64,000 bases of DNA from contig NBBA01000005.1 of the NCBI GenBank assembly GCA_002794785.1, forward strand, positions 1,860,001 through 1,924,000. The letters are read 5' to 3'. The translations under genes were made by a program, and so were the position numbers. Position 1 is the first letter of the stretch. Every line of letters begins with the position of its first letter. Under the pieces are notes generated by a model. It did no database searches. It was not told where the DNA came from and was given only the letters and a program-made list of their open reading frames with translations. Source of the DNA: Coniferiporia sulphurascens. Lineage: Eukaryota; Basidiomycota; Agaricomycetes; Hymenochaetales; Hymenochaetaceae. Shown here one piece after another: positions 22,806 to 34,177 of this stretch.

Positions 22806-24604
22806 ATGCCAGCTCAATATGCTCCTCTTCCAAATCCGCGCTCGCACTCGGATGGAGACGAGATGGAGGCCGCTTTCGAGGCGAGCGACGATGAGGATGA
22901 GGGCGACGTGCGAACAGCCGAGTCGCGTCCCTTGAACCCCTCGCGTAACTACAGTACGCATGGCGGCGACCCTCACGACGATGATCGGGACGCCGATACG
23001 ACTGCACTGCAGCAGCTCGGGGGCGGGACTTTCTCTGGAACCCATATTGCGCATGCTAGGACACGGAGCGCTGGTCCAGGCTCATATGACTTTGAGAATA
23101 TTGATTACGATTTCCCGCCGCCTGGTTCGCCGCCACGGCGCGACCGAGCGCTTTCCAACAACGACTGGGTATGTTGGACTGCCTGCACTCTCTGTGTACT
23201 GCATTTGCTAACGTTTGGGAGGAATGTAGGGAAACTCGAACGGTGTTCTGCCATCTAGCTCTGTCGCCCGGCCTCGACCTCGTGCAGCTCAGGGTTTCGG
23301 GTGGGTGAGACGCGTACTGCCAGCGCGAGTGACTGGAGGGCTGGTTAGGCAAGGGCGAGTGGTCGGCGGCGGCGGCGAATTGGATGGCGTTTTCGCGAAC
23401 GTCACTGCCAAGCCAACTGCACCTATGCAGATACGAGAAGGTCGGTGCACTCTGCACTCATTTGCTCTTATGAAGCGCAGAAACTGATGAACTCATTGAT
23501 TAGAGGACGGTATTTATGTTCAACCAGAAGATGCCCAGAAGGATGCTCCGCCTTCATACGCTTCCGCCCAAGCGGACGCAGTACCACCGTACTGGGAAAC
23601 AACGATCCATGCACCTTCCTCGCTCTCACCAGGGATGATGATCCCGGGCGAGCTTCCCATTGATGGCCTCGCTACAGGGACGCTATTTTCTTTCATGTGG
23701 AACATGCTCGTCTCTATTTCCTTCCAATTTGTCGGCTTCCTGCTTACCTACCTTTTGCACACGACGCACGCGGCCAAACTCGGAGCACGTGCCGGACTTG
23801 GTCTTACGCTAGTTCAATATGGATTCGCGTTGAGGACAGGCAGAGACGGCTCGAACGAAGATGGCGGGATCGATGGCGGGGCATCGAATGGCATGATAGA
23901 GACGTTTACTGAGCCAATACCATCATTTAACTCTGGAGCGGAGGCAGATGCGTGGTTTGCCGACCATCCAAACGCAACGATGCTACTGAATCCATCGGCG
24001 ATGGCAGGGGGTAATGTGTTCTCGAGCGATATGACTACAGAGTGGCTTGCGTTCCTGCTCATGACTATAGGTAGGCAGCCGCCCACGGAATCTATTTCGC
24101 CAGAACTGACTCAATACAGGCTGGTTTGTGCTGCTCAATTCGCTTCTTGGGTTCTGGCGGATTAAACGGTTGGAGCGGTCGATCCTTGCGTCGCATGAAG
24201 AGCAGCCGGATCGGGCGACTCCAATCCCGCTGCCAGTCGGTACGTCGGGCGGCGGGCACGGGCACGGGCGACAAAGCAGCTTTGCGGTGCACTTTGAGCG
24301 GACACTCGGGCTGCGGCTGCCGACGATAAGCATGATACAGTCCGGGCTGGGCCTAAGGCCGCGCGGCGGGGGTGATGTGGACACGGACGCACAGCTCCTA
24401 TACGAGTACGACGGGGATTTCAACCGGGTTCGGACGGGAGGGCGCCGGGGGGACGTGGAGCGGGACTCGTTGGAAGAAGAAACGGAGACGGAGGTACTGC
24501 TGGCGATTCCCGAGGGCCACCCGGAGCGGGAGCGGCTGATTGCGGAAGCGCTCGCGAACGAGCGGCGGCTGCAGCAGGACCTGCGTGCGGCGGGACTGCT
24601 CTAG
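22806..24604 (+). CDS. BSD2: Bsd2/Ndfip-like membrane adaptor for a Nedd4-type ubiquitin ligase
   Basis: Exons 22806-23168, 23230-23440, 23504-24070 and 24120-24604 give 541 residues. The N-terminal half is acidic and disordered. The centre holds two PY-type motifs (PPSYASA and VPPYWE) that bind WW domains of Rsp5/Nedd4 ligases. Three hydrophobic segments follow (FSFMWNMLVSISFQFVGFLL; LGLTLVQYGFAL; WLAFLLMTIGWFVLLNSLLG) and a long polar tail. Yeast Bsd2 in endosome/Golgi membranes delivers metal transporters to vacuolar degradation. The order of PY motifs then membrane segments supports the call. The C-terminal tail after the last helix, about 130 residues, is long and less conserved. Confidence 0.8.
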
Positions 24605-25499
24605 GCCTGATGGCTGGCATATTTTTACTATCGCAAAGGATAGCTGTTTATGGTTTTCTTGGATGTACACTAGACCTTGTTTCGGACGTTTAATGACATT
24701 ATTGCTGATATTTATAGGCGGGCGGGCATTGGACGTCCCACAGATGGAAGCGCGATAGTGGTGACAACACGAGGCGCACAGACGTGTCCGAATCCCGCTG
24801 CCGTAGCTCAATGACGTCGTCGTCGTCCAGGCTCTCCTTCCGAGCGCTGTGGGATCCGTTTCAGGGTTGCACATCCTCCCGACGATGACGTCGTCGCTGG
24901 CCTTGGCATCTATCTATTTATCATTCAACCGGACCGTATATATGTACACGAAAAAAGGACGACAGCTATTAGCATCACAGCGAGAGAACACGAAAATGTT
25001 GTACAGACGACAGACAACGCAGGGTATCAGGACACAGCTAGCATACCCAACCCGGTACAGCAAATAGAACACAAGAGAAAAACCAGAACCAAAGAAGCCT
25101 GTCTACGAATAGCCGCGGGCATAGTGGCGTGAGCCAGATATACACGGCCATCAATTACAATCATACACATCTCGCGCTCCTGCCGGAGCTGTGTACGGCA
25201 CAAGTCATCTATCTGTGCGCCTCACACTGCCCGTGCGATGAGGAACAGCGCGAGGAAGAAGAACCCGTACGACCTTGTTCAGTCATCTGACCAAATCTCG
25301 TCACACCATGCGCCAGGAAGGCACAACAAATGACGCCGCTCCTCATTATTCGCAGGTTCTCTACCTGCGAAGCGTCGTCTGCCTGGTTTACCCGCGCACT
25401 GCACGGCGTCTCCCTGGGCCTGAGCCAGCAGGCCATCCGGGAATATACTTTTGGGAATGGGGAATGCGCCAGATAGAGTGTGAGTGGACAGGTGCGATT
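24605..25499. other. Intergenic region between two convergent genes
   Basis: 3' flanks of BSD2 (plus) and the unknown minus-strand gene. It contains short GACGTCGTCG repeats near 24810 and 24885. Plus- and minus-strand frames here have no convincing start and no family match. Confidence 0.35.
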
Positions 25500-26461
25500 T
25501 TAGGTCGCCTGCGGGGGAACCAACCGGTCCTTGGCGGGTTCCGCGATAGATGCTGCACTGGCGTCGGCAAGTAGGGCATCCCAGGAGGAGGTACGCAGCA
25601 TATTCTTAATATCCAAGAAAACAACTCTAAATTTTTGTTTAAATTCAATAATAATGAAAAAGAAAAAGGACACTCACATAAAACCCAAAAATGAAGCAAT
25701 CATGAAATCAGCGGAATCACGCGTTACCACGTACGCAGCATTGCGCGGTTGGAATCGCGCACAAGACGCGTGATGCGCATGCAGCTTTCCATACGGGCCT
25801 CTAGTAAGTCGCTGAAGCGCTCTAATAGCTGCGCGCTTGGCTCTGGCGCAGTGTGATGCGGGCGCTGGCGCGGCCGAGTCGGCGCTTTCGACGAGAGCGG
25901 TCCGAGGTGCAGTTTGAACGACTGTTTGCGCTTGAGCCAGCGCGAAGAAGGGGCCTGTGCCGCAGTCGTAGCGCGCAGGGTAAGTGGGGCGAGGCATCTG
26001 TTGCGTGGTGGCAGAGTACTGTCTTGTTCCTCTTGCTTCACGACGGGATCGATCGCATCGCCGCTGTATTCGCTTTCACTGGATCCTGATTCGCTGTCGG
26101 TAGTCGCGGGCGTGGGTTCGTTGGAAGTATTCTCGGAGGAGGAGATGGAAGGGGCAGAGCCGTCGGTGTCAGATTGCGAGTCGGACGGTGCGGCGATGGA
26201 AGGGACGATGAATAGGGGCCCCTGGACGAAGGCGAGTTCGAGAGAAGCGCGCGTGCGCTGGGCCCAGGTGCGCTCATGGTGGTAAAAGACGAGGAGGGAG
26301 TTGAGGAGGTTCACAGAAGCTTCCGGCGGAATAGCAGGCGCAACGGTGGTTGTCAGGGCGGTGGAAGCAAATGTGGGCTCGTCGGGTGCATAGCCATACA
26401 TGTTCATGTCGGGCGGGGCGGGAACAGCGATATGGGCGGGGACGGGGACGGGAACAGGCAT
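25500..26461 (-). CDS. Unknown acidic Ser/Thr-rich protein
   Basis: A start exon (26461-25731) with a clear ATG encodes 243 residues: a Pro/Val-rich N-terminus, a helical patch (NLLNSLLVFYHHERTWAQRT), a long acidic Ser/Thr/Glu region and a basic C-terminal part (SSRWLKRKQSFKLHL; LLERFSDLLEARM). A second exon (25626-25500) joined across a 104-bp intron would add DALLADASAASIAEPAKD and give 285 residues. If the intron is not real, the protein ends at 25724. No family recognised. The acidic and basic blocks would fit a nuclear regulator, which is only an inference. Confidence 0.5.
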
Positions 26462-26703
26462 GGCGGACGACCGTAAGGATGGATGGGGAGATCGAAGAGG
26501 AGGAAGAGGATGAGAGACGAGGACAACATCATCGAGTCGGATATGTATATGTATATATAAAGTACTCTGCAGTCGAGAACGTCCGAGTGTGTGGTCTGGA
26601 CCCGCAGCCGGCTAGCCGGACTCATCACCTCGGCATCTTGCATCAGTCCGGCAACTCACCCGCACCCTCCCAGTTCCCTTCCGTTCTCGAGCTGCTCACC
26701 GCC

Positions 26704-27678
26704 ATGCTCGCCGCCCACCTCCTCCTCCCGCTCCTTCTCGGCCCGCTCCTTGCCGCCGCGCAGGACAACCAACTGCGTCTCCTTCACAGGCTCCTCGTCC
26801 CCGATATCGAGGACCAGGGCCCGCCCTTCGTCCTGCGCGCGACCGTCGACGTCTCCACTCGCCAATTAACGCCTTCACCCCAATCCGTCTCCGAGCTCAC
26901 CCAGTTCTATCGCGATGCAAGGGAGCACAAGGACGCGCTCTATCAACTTGCCATCCAGCTCGCTCCAGCCGACGATCCAGCCAGTGGCCGCCTAGACATT
27001 TCTTCCGTCAAGGCCGTACGTGTCTCCCATTTGCCCAGCGCCAGCACGCGCCAACGATCTTTTCACAGTGCCATCTGCCGTTGGCCTCGGCCGACTCCCT
27101 CACGCTCCACCTTGACAACGACGGGGCCCCGTTCCACGTTGACTACTACCTTGCCGGCGTGCCCATCAATGGTGCCTGCCCCACAAACAAGCAGCTCCGA
27201 GCCGTCAATCTCGACCAGGCTGCGTTCCTTCCCCCGTCGAACACGTCCATCCGCGTCCGCCACGCGACACACCCCCCTCTGTGAGTTCCAGAGCCGCGTA
27301 TGTACATGTGCACCTCGACTGATTTTTTTCCCGTCCCGTCTAGACCTGGGCTACGTGTCCCCCCACCGCTCACGCCCAAAGGAGAGCCCGTTGCCCCCGC
27401 TCCGGAAAAAACATTCCTTCAGAAGTATTGGCTGTACATCGCCGCTGCACTCGGTCTACTCCGTAAGTTAGGCTTTTCAAACCTCACGACGCGTCGCAGT
27501 CAATTTGCAATCCTCCATTTCCGCGTTTCATGTTCTTTCATACCGGCACGAGCAACGACTTCTTTCGCGTGCTAATTTATTTTCCTACGTGTGACTGATC
27601 ATTTGTTCCATAGTGCTCACTGGTGGTCCGCCGGAGGAAGATGGTGCGGGATCGGGGCCTGCGGGCGGAGGTCGCTAG
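26704..27678 (+). CDS. EMC10: ER membrane protein complex subunit 10
   Basis: Exons 26704-27015, 27069-27280, 27344-27462 and 27614-27678 give 235 residues. A signal peptide (MLAAHLLLPLLLGPLLAAAQ) leads into a luminal beta-rich domain containing LTLHLDNDGAPFHVDYYLAG. A single transmembrane helix (YWLYIAAALGLLLLLTGG) and a short Gly/Glu tail follow, the Emc10 layout. The EMC inserts membrane proteins into the ER. The last intron (27463-27613) is 151 bp, long for this genome. An ORF starting upstream near 26350 is not used; the ATG at 26704 begins the signal peptide. Confidence 0.88.
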
Positions 27679-28238
27679 CTTGGACGCATGCAGAGCCCGG
27701 CCCACTCGGGAGTATGTATCGGCTTGTATTCTAGATGACACGGCTGAGAGAAATTTGAAGCCCCCGCTTCTGCCGGTCTTCCTGTGAAATGAAATGAGCG
27801 GTAAAGGTCTGCTTTGCCTCCCTTTTGCTGCCTTGGCGTCGTATACCGCTTGATTTGGCCGACTCACGGGTTCGAAGCACGAAAACTTCTTTCGTGGGTG
27901 CGCATATTCAGAACGTCTGCGGTCGTGCTAAACGCGAGCGCAGTCGTCAGTACACGTCACTTCAACTGGGCCGGAACGCAACATTAACTGACCGGTTAAT
28001 TTGCCTTTTCCCCTAAAAGTGTGCTTTGATGCCATGCAGCACAAAGTTTTTTGACGAAGTCTGCTTCCCTTTTGGTCAGCTGTGTGCTGAAACTCGGACC
28101 TTGCAAACCACGGCCGAATCAAAACCGTCGCAATGTGATATGCAAGCAGATATGTACACAATCCAGTTTACCACCGCCTCCTAATGTCCAGACGTATGAG
28201 AAAAATGGCGTCACTAAGTTAGCAATAAATGACACTTC
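27679..28238. other. Intergenic region EMC10 to acetyltransferase
   Basis: 3' ends of two convergent genes. No coding frame, repeat or RNA gene recognised. Confidence 0.35.
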
Positions 28239-29041
28239 CTAATTATATGAAGCGTAGGGCCCCGACTCTGCCTGTGAGCCCTTTCCGGCTGCCCACTCGC
28301 TGAACGTCAGTCCCATGCAGTTCTGCGGTGCACCTTCGATGGGCTTAAACCCGAGCCGCGCGTAGAAGCGACCAGCGTCAGCGTTCCGCGGGTCCATGCC
28401 CAGCCACAGTCTCTGCTGCCCTTGTTCGTCCCGCAAATACGTCACGGCAGCGTCGATGAGGCGGCGACCCCAGCCCTGGCGCTGCCCCTCGGGTAATATA
28501 TCAATGTGCTGCGCGAAACAGACATTCAGCCAAAAAGCTGTTGCATGAGGGGGGGAAGCACTGGGCGCAGACATACCAAATGCACAGGGGAAAACGCAAC
28601 GCATGCCTCGGGGGCGGGGGCGGGGGCGTAGAGGAGCGATATATAGTTCTTGTCCGCGTCCGTCAGCTCGGGGTTGCACACCGGCGGGGGTGCGCCCTCC
28701 GCAGGCTTCGGGTACTTGGCGCGCAGGGGCGGGTACCACTCGCGCTCTGCGGCAGCCTCGAATGCACGGGTATCGAGCGCGAAGAGTATGTATCCGACCA
28801 CATCATCCGCATCCGCATCCGCGTCGGTGTCTGTGGTGTTCTTTCGCGCGAGGACGAAGCCGGCTGTGTGCGGCACGAGCACGTACGGGAGGGCGTACAC
28901 GAGTCCTGGGAGTTCCCCGTGCGTGTGCAGCGACTCGGCGGAGTCCCCTGCGTCTCCGGTGAGCAAGCAGATGCGAGAGAGTGCCTGTGCGTCCTCCTTG
29001 CGCGCGCGGCGAATGTAGAACTGGGAGGGTGCTGAAGTCAT
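28239..29041 (-). CDS. GNAT-family N-acetyltransferase
   Basis: Two exons (29041-28577, 28508-28239) give 244 residues. The N-terminus (FYIRRARKEDAQALSRICLL) is the first GNAT strand-helix. An acidic Asp/Ala repeat lies in the middle. The acetyl-CoA loop is RQGWGRRLIDAAVTYL (the R/Q-x-x-G-x-G/A pattern), followed by LWLGMDPRNADAGRFYARLGF. The substrate cannot be deduced. The stop at 28239 follows a short Ser/Gly tail. It is divergent from MED18 (301 bp). Confidence 0.85.
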
Positions 29042-29342
29042 GGTGCTAGGGATCGGGCTGTTCTTCTGTGTGATACTGTATTTAATTTCTTCGTGGGTGT
29101 AGGAGGGACTGGCTAGAGACTTACTGGTCACCGGGCAAGGGGCGACAAGTTGGAGTCTTGGAGTACCTAGTCCTGGCTGTATGCGTTGGATACCCCATGC
29201 GCGCGTCGGCGAAGCTTCGGCTCGGCTGCGAAAGCGAAAGTGCGTTTCTTAGCTAAGCTATACGCTCTTCAAGCCTTCAACGCGACTCGGACGTGCCCGT
29301 GCACTCTGTCCTCTACACGCAGACCGCTGGCCGAAAATCCCC

Positions 29343-30170
29343 ATGTCGCATCAATACGAAGTAGCTCTCTACGGCGAGTTTTCCGCGCGCGACCTCAAGC
29401 CCATACTTAACCGCCTGACCCTGCACTGCGAGTCCGGCATGTACATCGTTCCTTGGACACGGAGAAACTAGCTCGCTAACTCCGCGCATGTAATGTAGCA
29501 ACGCAAATGCATTCCCGGGAGGTCGTCTTCGAGCCCTTCGATGCGCAGGCACAGCGCGAGCAGGGCGCCGAGCCTGTCTTCCTGCGCTGCAGGAGGGAGC
29601 TGACGGAGCCTGGGTCCGGTTGGTAAGTTGTAATGCTCGATTTCGGGCGCTGATCGAGGTCTAATTCATTTCACTGCAGGGTTATGTACTCTTACTTGAA
29701 GCCCGAGTCTGTGAGGCAGCATCCGGAGGCGACCGTACGGCCGTGGGCAACGTGCCAGGTCGCGGAGGACGCACTCAGCTTTGCTTCCGCGCTGGGCTAC
29801 ATGTGCGTACGCGTGTACCTCTTATATGTGTATTCGACTGACGCGCTATATCTCAGACAAAAGGTACAGATATACAAGAAGGGCTACGCCTTTCGACGAG
29901 GTCAACTTGTAATCCACATGTTTCAGCAAGAACAGGCGAGTCGACTTCCTTCAGCCGCCACTCGTGTCGTAGCTGATGAGCTCCAAGGTCGATCCGCACA
30001 CACAAAAGCCATTACCCGCTCATGCAGACGTTCTTTGGGAAGTGGAGGTGAAAACCGCCAATCCCGTACGCAACACACAGGAGACTCCTCTGAGCCAGAC
30101 CATAGAGGCTGTCCTTGATGTCCAGCTCCTTATGAAAGGTCTACTGGATTTGCGAAGACGGGACATATAG
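29343..30170 (+). CDS. MED18: Mediator complex subunit 18 (Srb5)
   Basis: Five exons (29343-29436, 29499-29622, 29680-29802, 29857-29935, 29988-30170) give 200 residues. It begins MSHQYEVALYGEFSARDLKP and contains the family blocks MHSREVVFEPFDA, YKKGYAFRRGQLVIHMFQQ and VDPHTQKPLPAHADVLWEVE, ending in a C-terminal helix. Med18 is part of the Mediator head module bridging activators and RNA polymerase II. Two of its four introns are GC-AG, and both are required to keep these conserved blocks in frame. The stop lies 41 bp from that of the convergent BCD1 gene. Confidence 0.85.
29437..29498 (+). other. GC-AG intron, donor GCATGT
   Basis: This 62-bp intron joins the exon ending HCES to the exon beginning with TQMHSREVV. 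GT donors nearby are in the wrong phase. Confidence 0.65.
29936..29987 (+). other. GC-AG intron, donor CAG|GCGAGT
   Basis: This 52-bp intron joins MFQQEQ directly to VDPHTQKP, which are adjacent in Med18 proteins. No GT donor gives that join. Confidence 0.75.
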
Positions 30171-30211
30171 CCAAGGGACACCGGAGGCAGCGGTACAAAT
30201 AGGAAGACAAG

Positions 30212-31608
30212 CTACGATGAACATTGTTGACGGACGGCAGCAGAAAGACTTGCAATTTTCGCTTCATCTTCCGCGATTTCGTCATCTCCCCAGTCCAGGC
30301 CTTCCTCGTCATCCTCCAAGGGTTGCTCAACCCTTGCCACAGCCGCTGCATCCAGGATATCCCTGAAGTCTTCGGCTTGCTCCCCCATATCATCCGAATC
30401 CACCATACCGTCTTCATTGACACCTGGCTCAGCATCGTCGCTGTAGCCTTCCTCTCCCGAGTAATTGCCCAGTGTATCCAAAAGACTCGTCGGCTCTTCG
30501 TCTTCGTCACTTCCGTAGGCACCCACTAGCCCTGTGAGGGTCTTTTTCGCCACCACTGGATCTAGCTTTCGACGCTTAGACCGTCTCTCCCGCATGTCCT
30601 CGGCTGCGCCGTGATCGTCTATCAATATCCCTTCAAACGAGCTTTCGTCTATCAGCAAGATTGTGGGAAATTCTACGATGTGTTTTTGACGCAGCGAAGT
30701 GGAAAGCTTCGCATTCCAGTCAAGTTTGTAATATGAAGAACGTCCTGCGTTGACTTCCGGCAGGTCGTCCGCTATCCGCGGTCTCTTCATGACACAAAGT
30801 ACACTTGAAGGAACATTGTCTTCTTCATCATCGAGACATAGCCATTGGAGGAGGGCATCGTTTTTCTTTGCCCACTGAGTATTTTTGACGCCAGCATGTA
30901 TTAACTGTCGTATTGGTTGCTCCCAATTATTTTTGCTTGTGACCAGAGAAATGGGCTTTGGTGCTTGTCGGGTGACTGGGTCTAAGGGAAGTTGGAAAGC
31001 GAATTCGACGGTAAGGAGCGCTGTCTTCTTCCTGTGTCCACTATGTAAATAAAAGGGTCAATCGAATCCAACCATTATGCTCACTTGGAATCCCAGCACG
31101 ACTGGTTCCGCTTGGCGCGCTCCATACCGGGCGGTAAAACGTCCATGTCGACATCCCTGAATCCCAGCTGCATCGCCAGATAACTCCTCTTATCTTGTCC
31201 ATGTCCGAACGTCCTACCCTTCCCTCGTCCTCTTCCTCTCCCCCCACGCATGCTCGTCCCTCTCACTTGCGCGTTACTCTGACCGCGCGGGGCAATCCCA
31301 TTGCGCACAATTTCACGACCCCACGTCTCGACTTTGCGGCCGACCTCCTCGAGGAATACGTAGTCATTGACGAGTGCGCCGTAGCCGTACGCATTCATTG
31401 GCACAAACGCGGTGCGGTCGCGCTCGCCAGAGCAGCCCGTCGCGGCTTTGTGCGCGCGCGAGCACGGAAGAGAGCAGGACTTGGTGTGGCAGCGAGGACA
31501 TGTGTATTTGGCTGGCTGAGCATTACAGAGCGCACATAGGGGGGCCGGGGGCGCGGTGCTGGGTCCGGGGATGCTGGCGGGCTCGTCGATGCTGGTGGCG
31601 GTAAACAT
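30212..31608 (-). CDS. BCD1: Box C/D snoRNA protein 1, HIT zinc finger
   Basis: Two exons (31608-31085, 31040-30212) and a 44-bp intron give 450 residues. The zf-HIT finger lies at about residues 24-60 (CALCNAQPAKYTCPRC, then Cys and His ligands in SCSLPC and HKAATGC). An Arg/Gly-rich stretch (RGGRGRGRGKGR), a beta-rich central domain (TALLTVEFAFQLPLDPVTR) and a Glu/Asp-rich C-terminus follow. Bcd1 stabilises box C/D snoRNAs in the nucleolus. The ATG at 31608 is the first in the frame. Confidence 0.85.
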
Positions 31609-32739
31609 AGATGTTAATTTTGGTCTCGGCCCGATCTGCACACTTATTTTTTCCTTCGGGTTTTGTGACGGCAGCAATCCTTATTCCCCGGGGCGTTTCG
31701 CTTTGCGTGAATAAGTTTGGATGAAAATATATTTGAGGCTTACGACAACATGTGCTCGAAGAGAGAAGCGATGTGGGGTTCAGCGCTGTATACTATTATT
31801 GGGTGTACCGCAGTGGTGAGCGCCTGTAGGCTGTACCACAGGCACAGACAAATAGTATCTAAAGGTCAGCACCAATGCTGGGTCTGGCATCTCTCATACA
31901 CTAGCAGACTGGCAGCAAAATCGCCAACAGCTTCAAGAGCACTGACCAGCCTGGAGAGGAGGTACGAAGAGGCATGAACGCCTTACTCAACTGCGAAGTA
32001 GCTAATACACCATATACTTCTATCTCCGCATCGCGCACTGGCAGTACTGCTCTTTGATAGGAATGCCCCGTTTTGTCGATACCCTCCACGGAGCTTTCCC
32101 TCTGCAATGCGCAGCAAGTAGCCGGCGCAGAGACCCAACAAATGACCTTGAACGTGCAAACTCGACTTGAAAAGTGATCTCAGGGGATTACAATCTACCT
32201 TTAAGGGCATTCGTCTCCTCGGACAGATATGCGAAAGGGGGAAGACCCGTGCCTAGCCACATAGACAGCGACGGTGGATGCTGCGGACAATGATCAGGTA
32301 CTTGGTCGAGAACGAGCAGCGAATTTTATTCCGCGGAATTAATGGCGAAGAAAATGAAAAATAATCGGCGATAAGGAAGAGTGATGGAGGGGGGAGCGTT
32401 CTGTTTGTTTGCGCGAGGTTGGGGCGTATTTTTTCATATTTTCTCCTGCTTTCAGTTGTTGGATGTCGTTGACGCGAATCACTTGCACAAACTGAAACTT
32501 CCATCCGACCAAACGGCTCTGCCTTGCCCCCGCTATGGTTTTGTTCCCGCTGTCGACGCCGACGATGAGCGCGCAGCGCGCCCGACGCCCCAGCGATCGA
32601 TGTGGTACAGGTTCAACCGTGAGAACTTGTATGCTCCGACCTGTAGGTTGCCCTTGAGCCACCATCAACCATTCATTCTCCTGTCCACCATCTCGCTCCG
32701 TCTCCGTCTTCCATCTCCGTCCGCCTCCGAGCCGCATAT
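31609..32739. other. Long divergent intergenic region BCD1 / fork-head gene
   Basis: A 1.1-kb gap with 5' ends on both sides. The last 150 bp before the fork-head ATG are pyrimidine-rich (many CT/CC runs). Frames at 32339-32806 (minus) and 32381-33007 (plus) overlap the promoter and first exon and have no family match. I see no RNA gene or repeat. Confidence 0.4.
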
Positions 32740-33855
32740 ATGGCTCAGCAGCCGCAAACGATGCAGCCCTCAGCAATGCAGATGGTTCCAGCCGAAATAT
32801 CAGCAAACAACTCCTATTATCCTGATCCGCCCAACGACCTCACTGGTGGTCTTCCCATCAACCTCGACTCTCTGCGCGATGGTCCACCGGGCACAAAACC
32901 GTTTTACCCCTACTCGACACTCATCCGGTGGGTTAATTGGCGTCATGCGGTCTCGACGCCTGCGTGCTCTCAATCTTGCTCGTTGCTCATCGCTGGCCGC
33001 GTCTTAGCTATGCTATAAAAGGGTCGCCCAACCAAAAGTTACTGCTGGAGGATATTTATTACGCAATCGAAAGTCGGGTGAGCGCAGTCCTTGCTTGTAG
33101 GCTGTACCCAACATATCTTATCCGGTATCCCCTCTAGTTTCCCTACTTTCGCACTGCGCCGTCGGGATGGAAGGTGATGCTGCGCGTTCGGACCACCCGT
33201 TTTCTCGCCTGACCACCTTCGCAGAACTCCGTTAGGCATAACCTGTCGCTGAACCCTTGCTTCGAAAAAGTCGCGCGTCCATTAACGGACAGAGGGAAGG
33301 GGTCGTATTGGACCGTCAACGATAACGTGGATCCTCGGACGGGTGTTCACCGTGTTCGTAAGAAGAGGAGTCACAAGTCGAAAAACTCCCCGCATAACCC
33401 GCACAGCGATGACCCGGAGGTTGACTACGCGGGTGACGAAGTTCCCGTCGCCTCAGGATCTGCTGGCTTCGATGGCGGAGGTTTCGAGCAGCCGGTTATG
33501 CATCCGGATCCAGTTGCTCAACCTCAATACGTTTACACACCGATGCTCCCGTAAGTCCGGCCACGTATCCGCGTGGACGGTATGCTAACGATACAATGAC
33601 AGAGCGAGTGCGCCGGAAGTTGATGAGAACGGGAATGTAAACTGGCGGACTGCGTGGTTGAATGAGCTGTCAAAACTGCAGCATATCACTGCTGAACAAG
33701 ACAAGCTGCAGGCCGAGCCTGAATGGTATAGGGAGATGCTGTTCCGAGTGAGGACGGCGATGATGGCCCCGATCGATGTGAATGGTGTGCTTCAGATAGC
33801 AGCGAGTGCTGCTCCGGGTGCGGTGGCGGCTGATGGACACGAGCAGGGTGCATAG
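32740..33855 (+). CDS. Fork-head transcription factor
   Basis: Five exons (32740-32927, 33008-33077, 33138-33173, 33225-33550, 33603-33855) give 290 residues. The winged-helix domain occupies about residues 58-140 ([50 protein letters not shown]), including the DNA-recognition helix [11 protein letters not shown] basic patch ([12 protein letters not shown]) follows as a likely nuclear localisation signal, then a Pro/Gln-rich region and a helical C-terminus. No FHA domain is present. The domain lies near the N-terminus, and its exons are cut by introns including one 36-bp exon. The target genes are unknown. Confidence 0.9.
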
Positions 33856-34177
33856 TAGTTGGAGGGATGAGCATTCGTTTTTGTGCAATAATTCTGTCGC
33901 ATGGTACCCTTTGTGTTTCTGACTGTTTTTTTACTAGGTTTCTTGTAATGCTAACTATTTATTTCGGATCCCATTACTTTACTGATATGATTGGTTGTGT
34001 ATTTGTAACGCGTGTTTCCTCCGAAAAGCCGAACCGCTAAGGAAGACGGAAAATGCCGTCACCGCCACCGTCCTGAGTAATCGACCGACCCAGTTACTTC
34101 CCGCTGCCCGACCTGCTTGTTCATCCTTATCGACTTGGCCCCTGCTTTCATCTCAACAGCCCAGAAAACGGGCAGTT
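33856..34177. other. Intergenic region fork-head gene to DRE2
   Basis: 3' flank of the fork-head gene and 5' flank of DRE2, tandem orientation. Nothing recognised. Confidence 0.35.

Noticed and set aside
24800..24900. GACGTCGTCG repeats as a functional regulatory cluster
   Set aside because: Only two short copies in a 3' intergenic region between convergent genes; no promoter is expected there.
28526..29131. Longer acetyltransferase starting upstream of 29041
   Set aside because: The upstream codons lack an ATG; MTSAPSQFYIRRARKED starting at 29041 is the natural N-terminus.
7574..31693. Gene cluster for secondary metabolism or defence
   Set aside because: No synthase, P450, nuclease-helicase or NLR-type genes occur; the genes are ordinary housekeeping and signalling functions.
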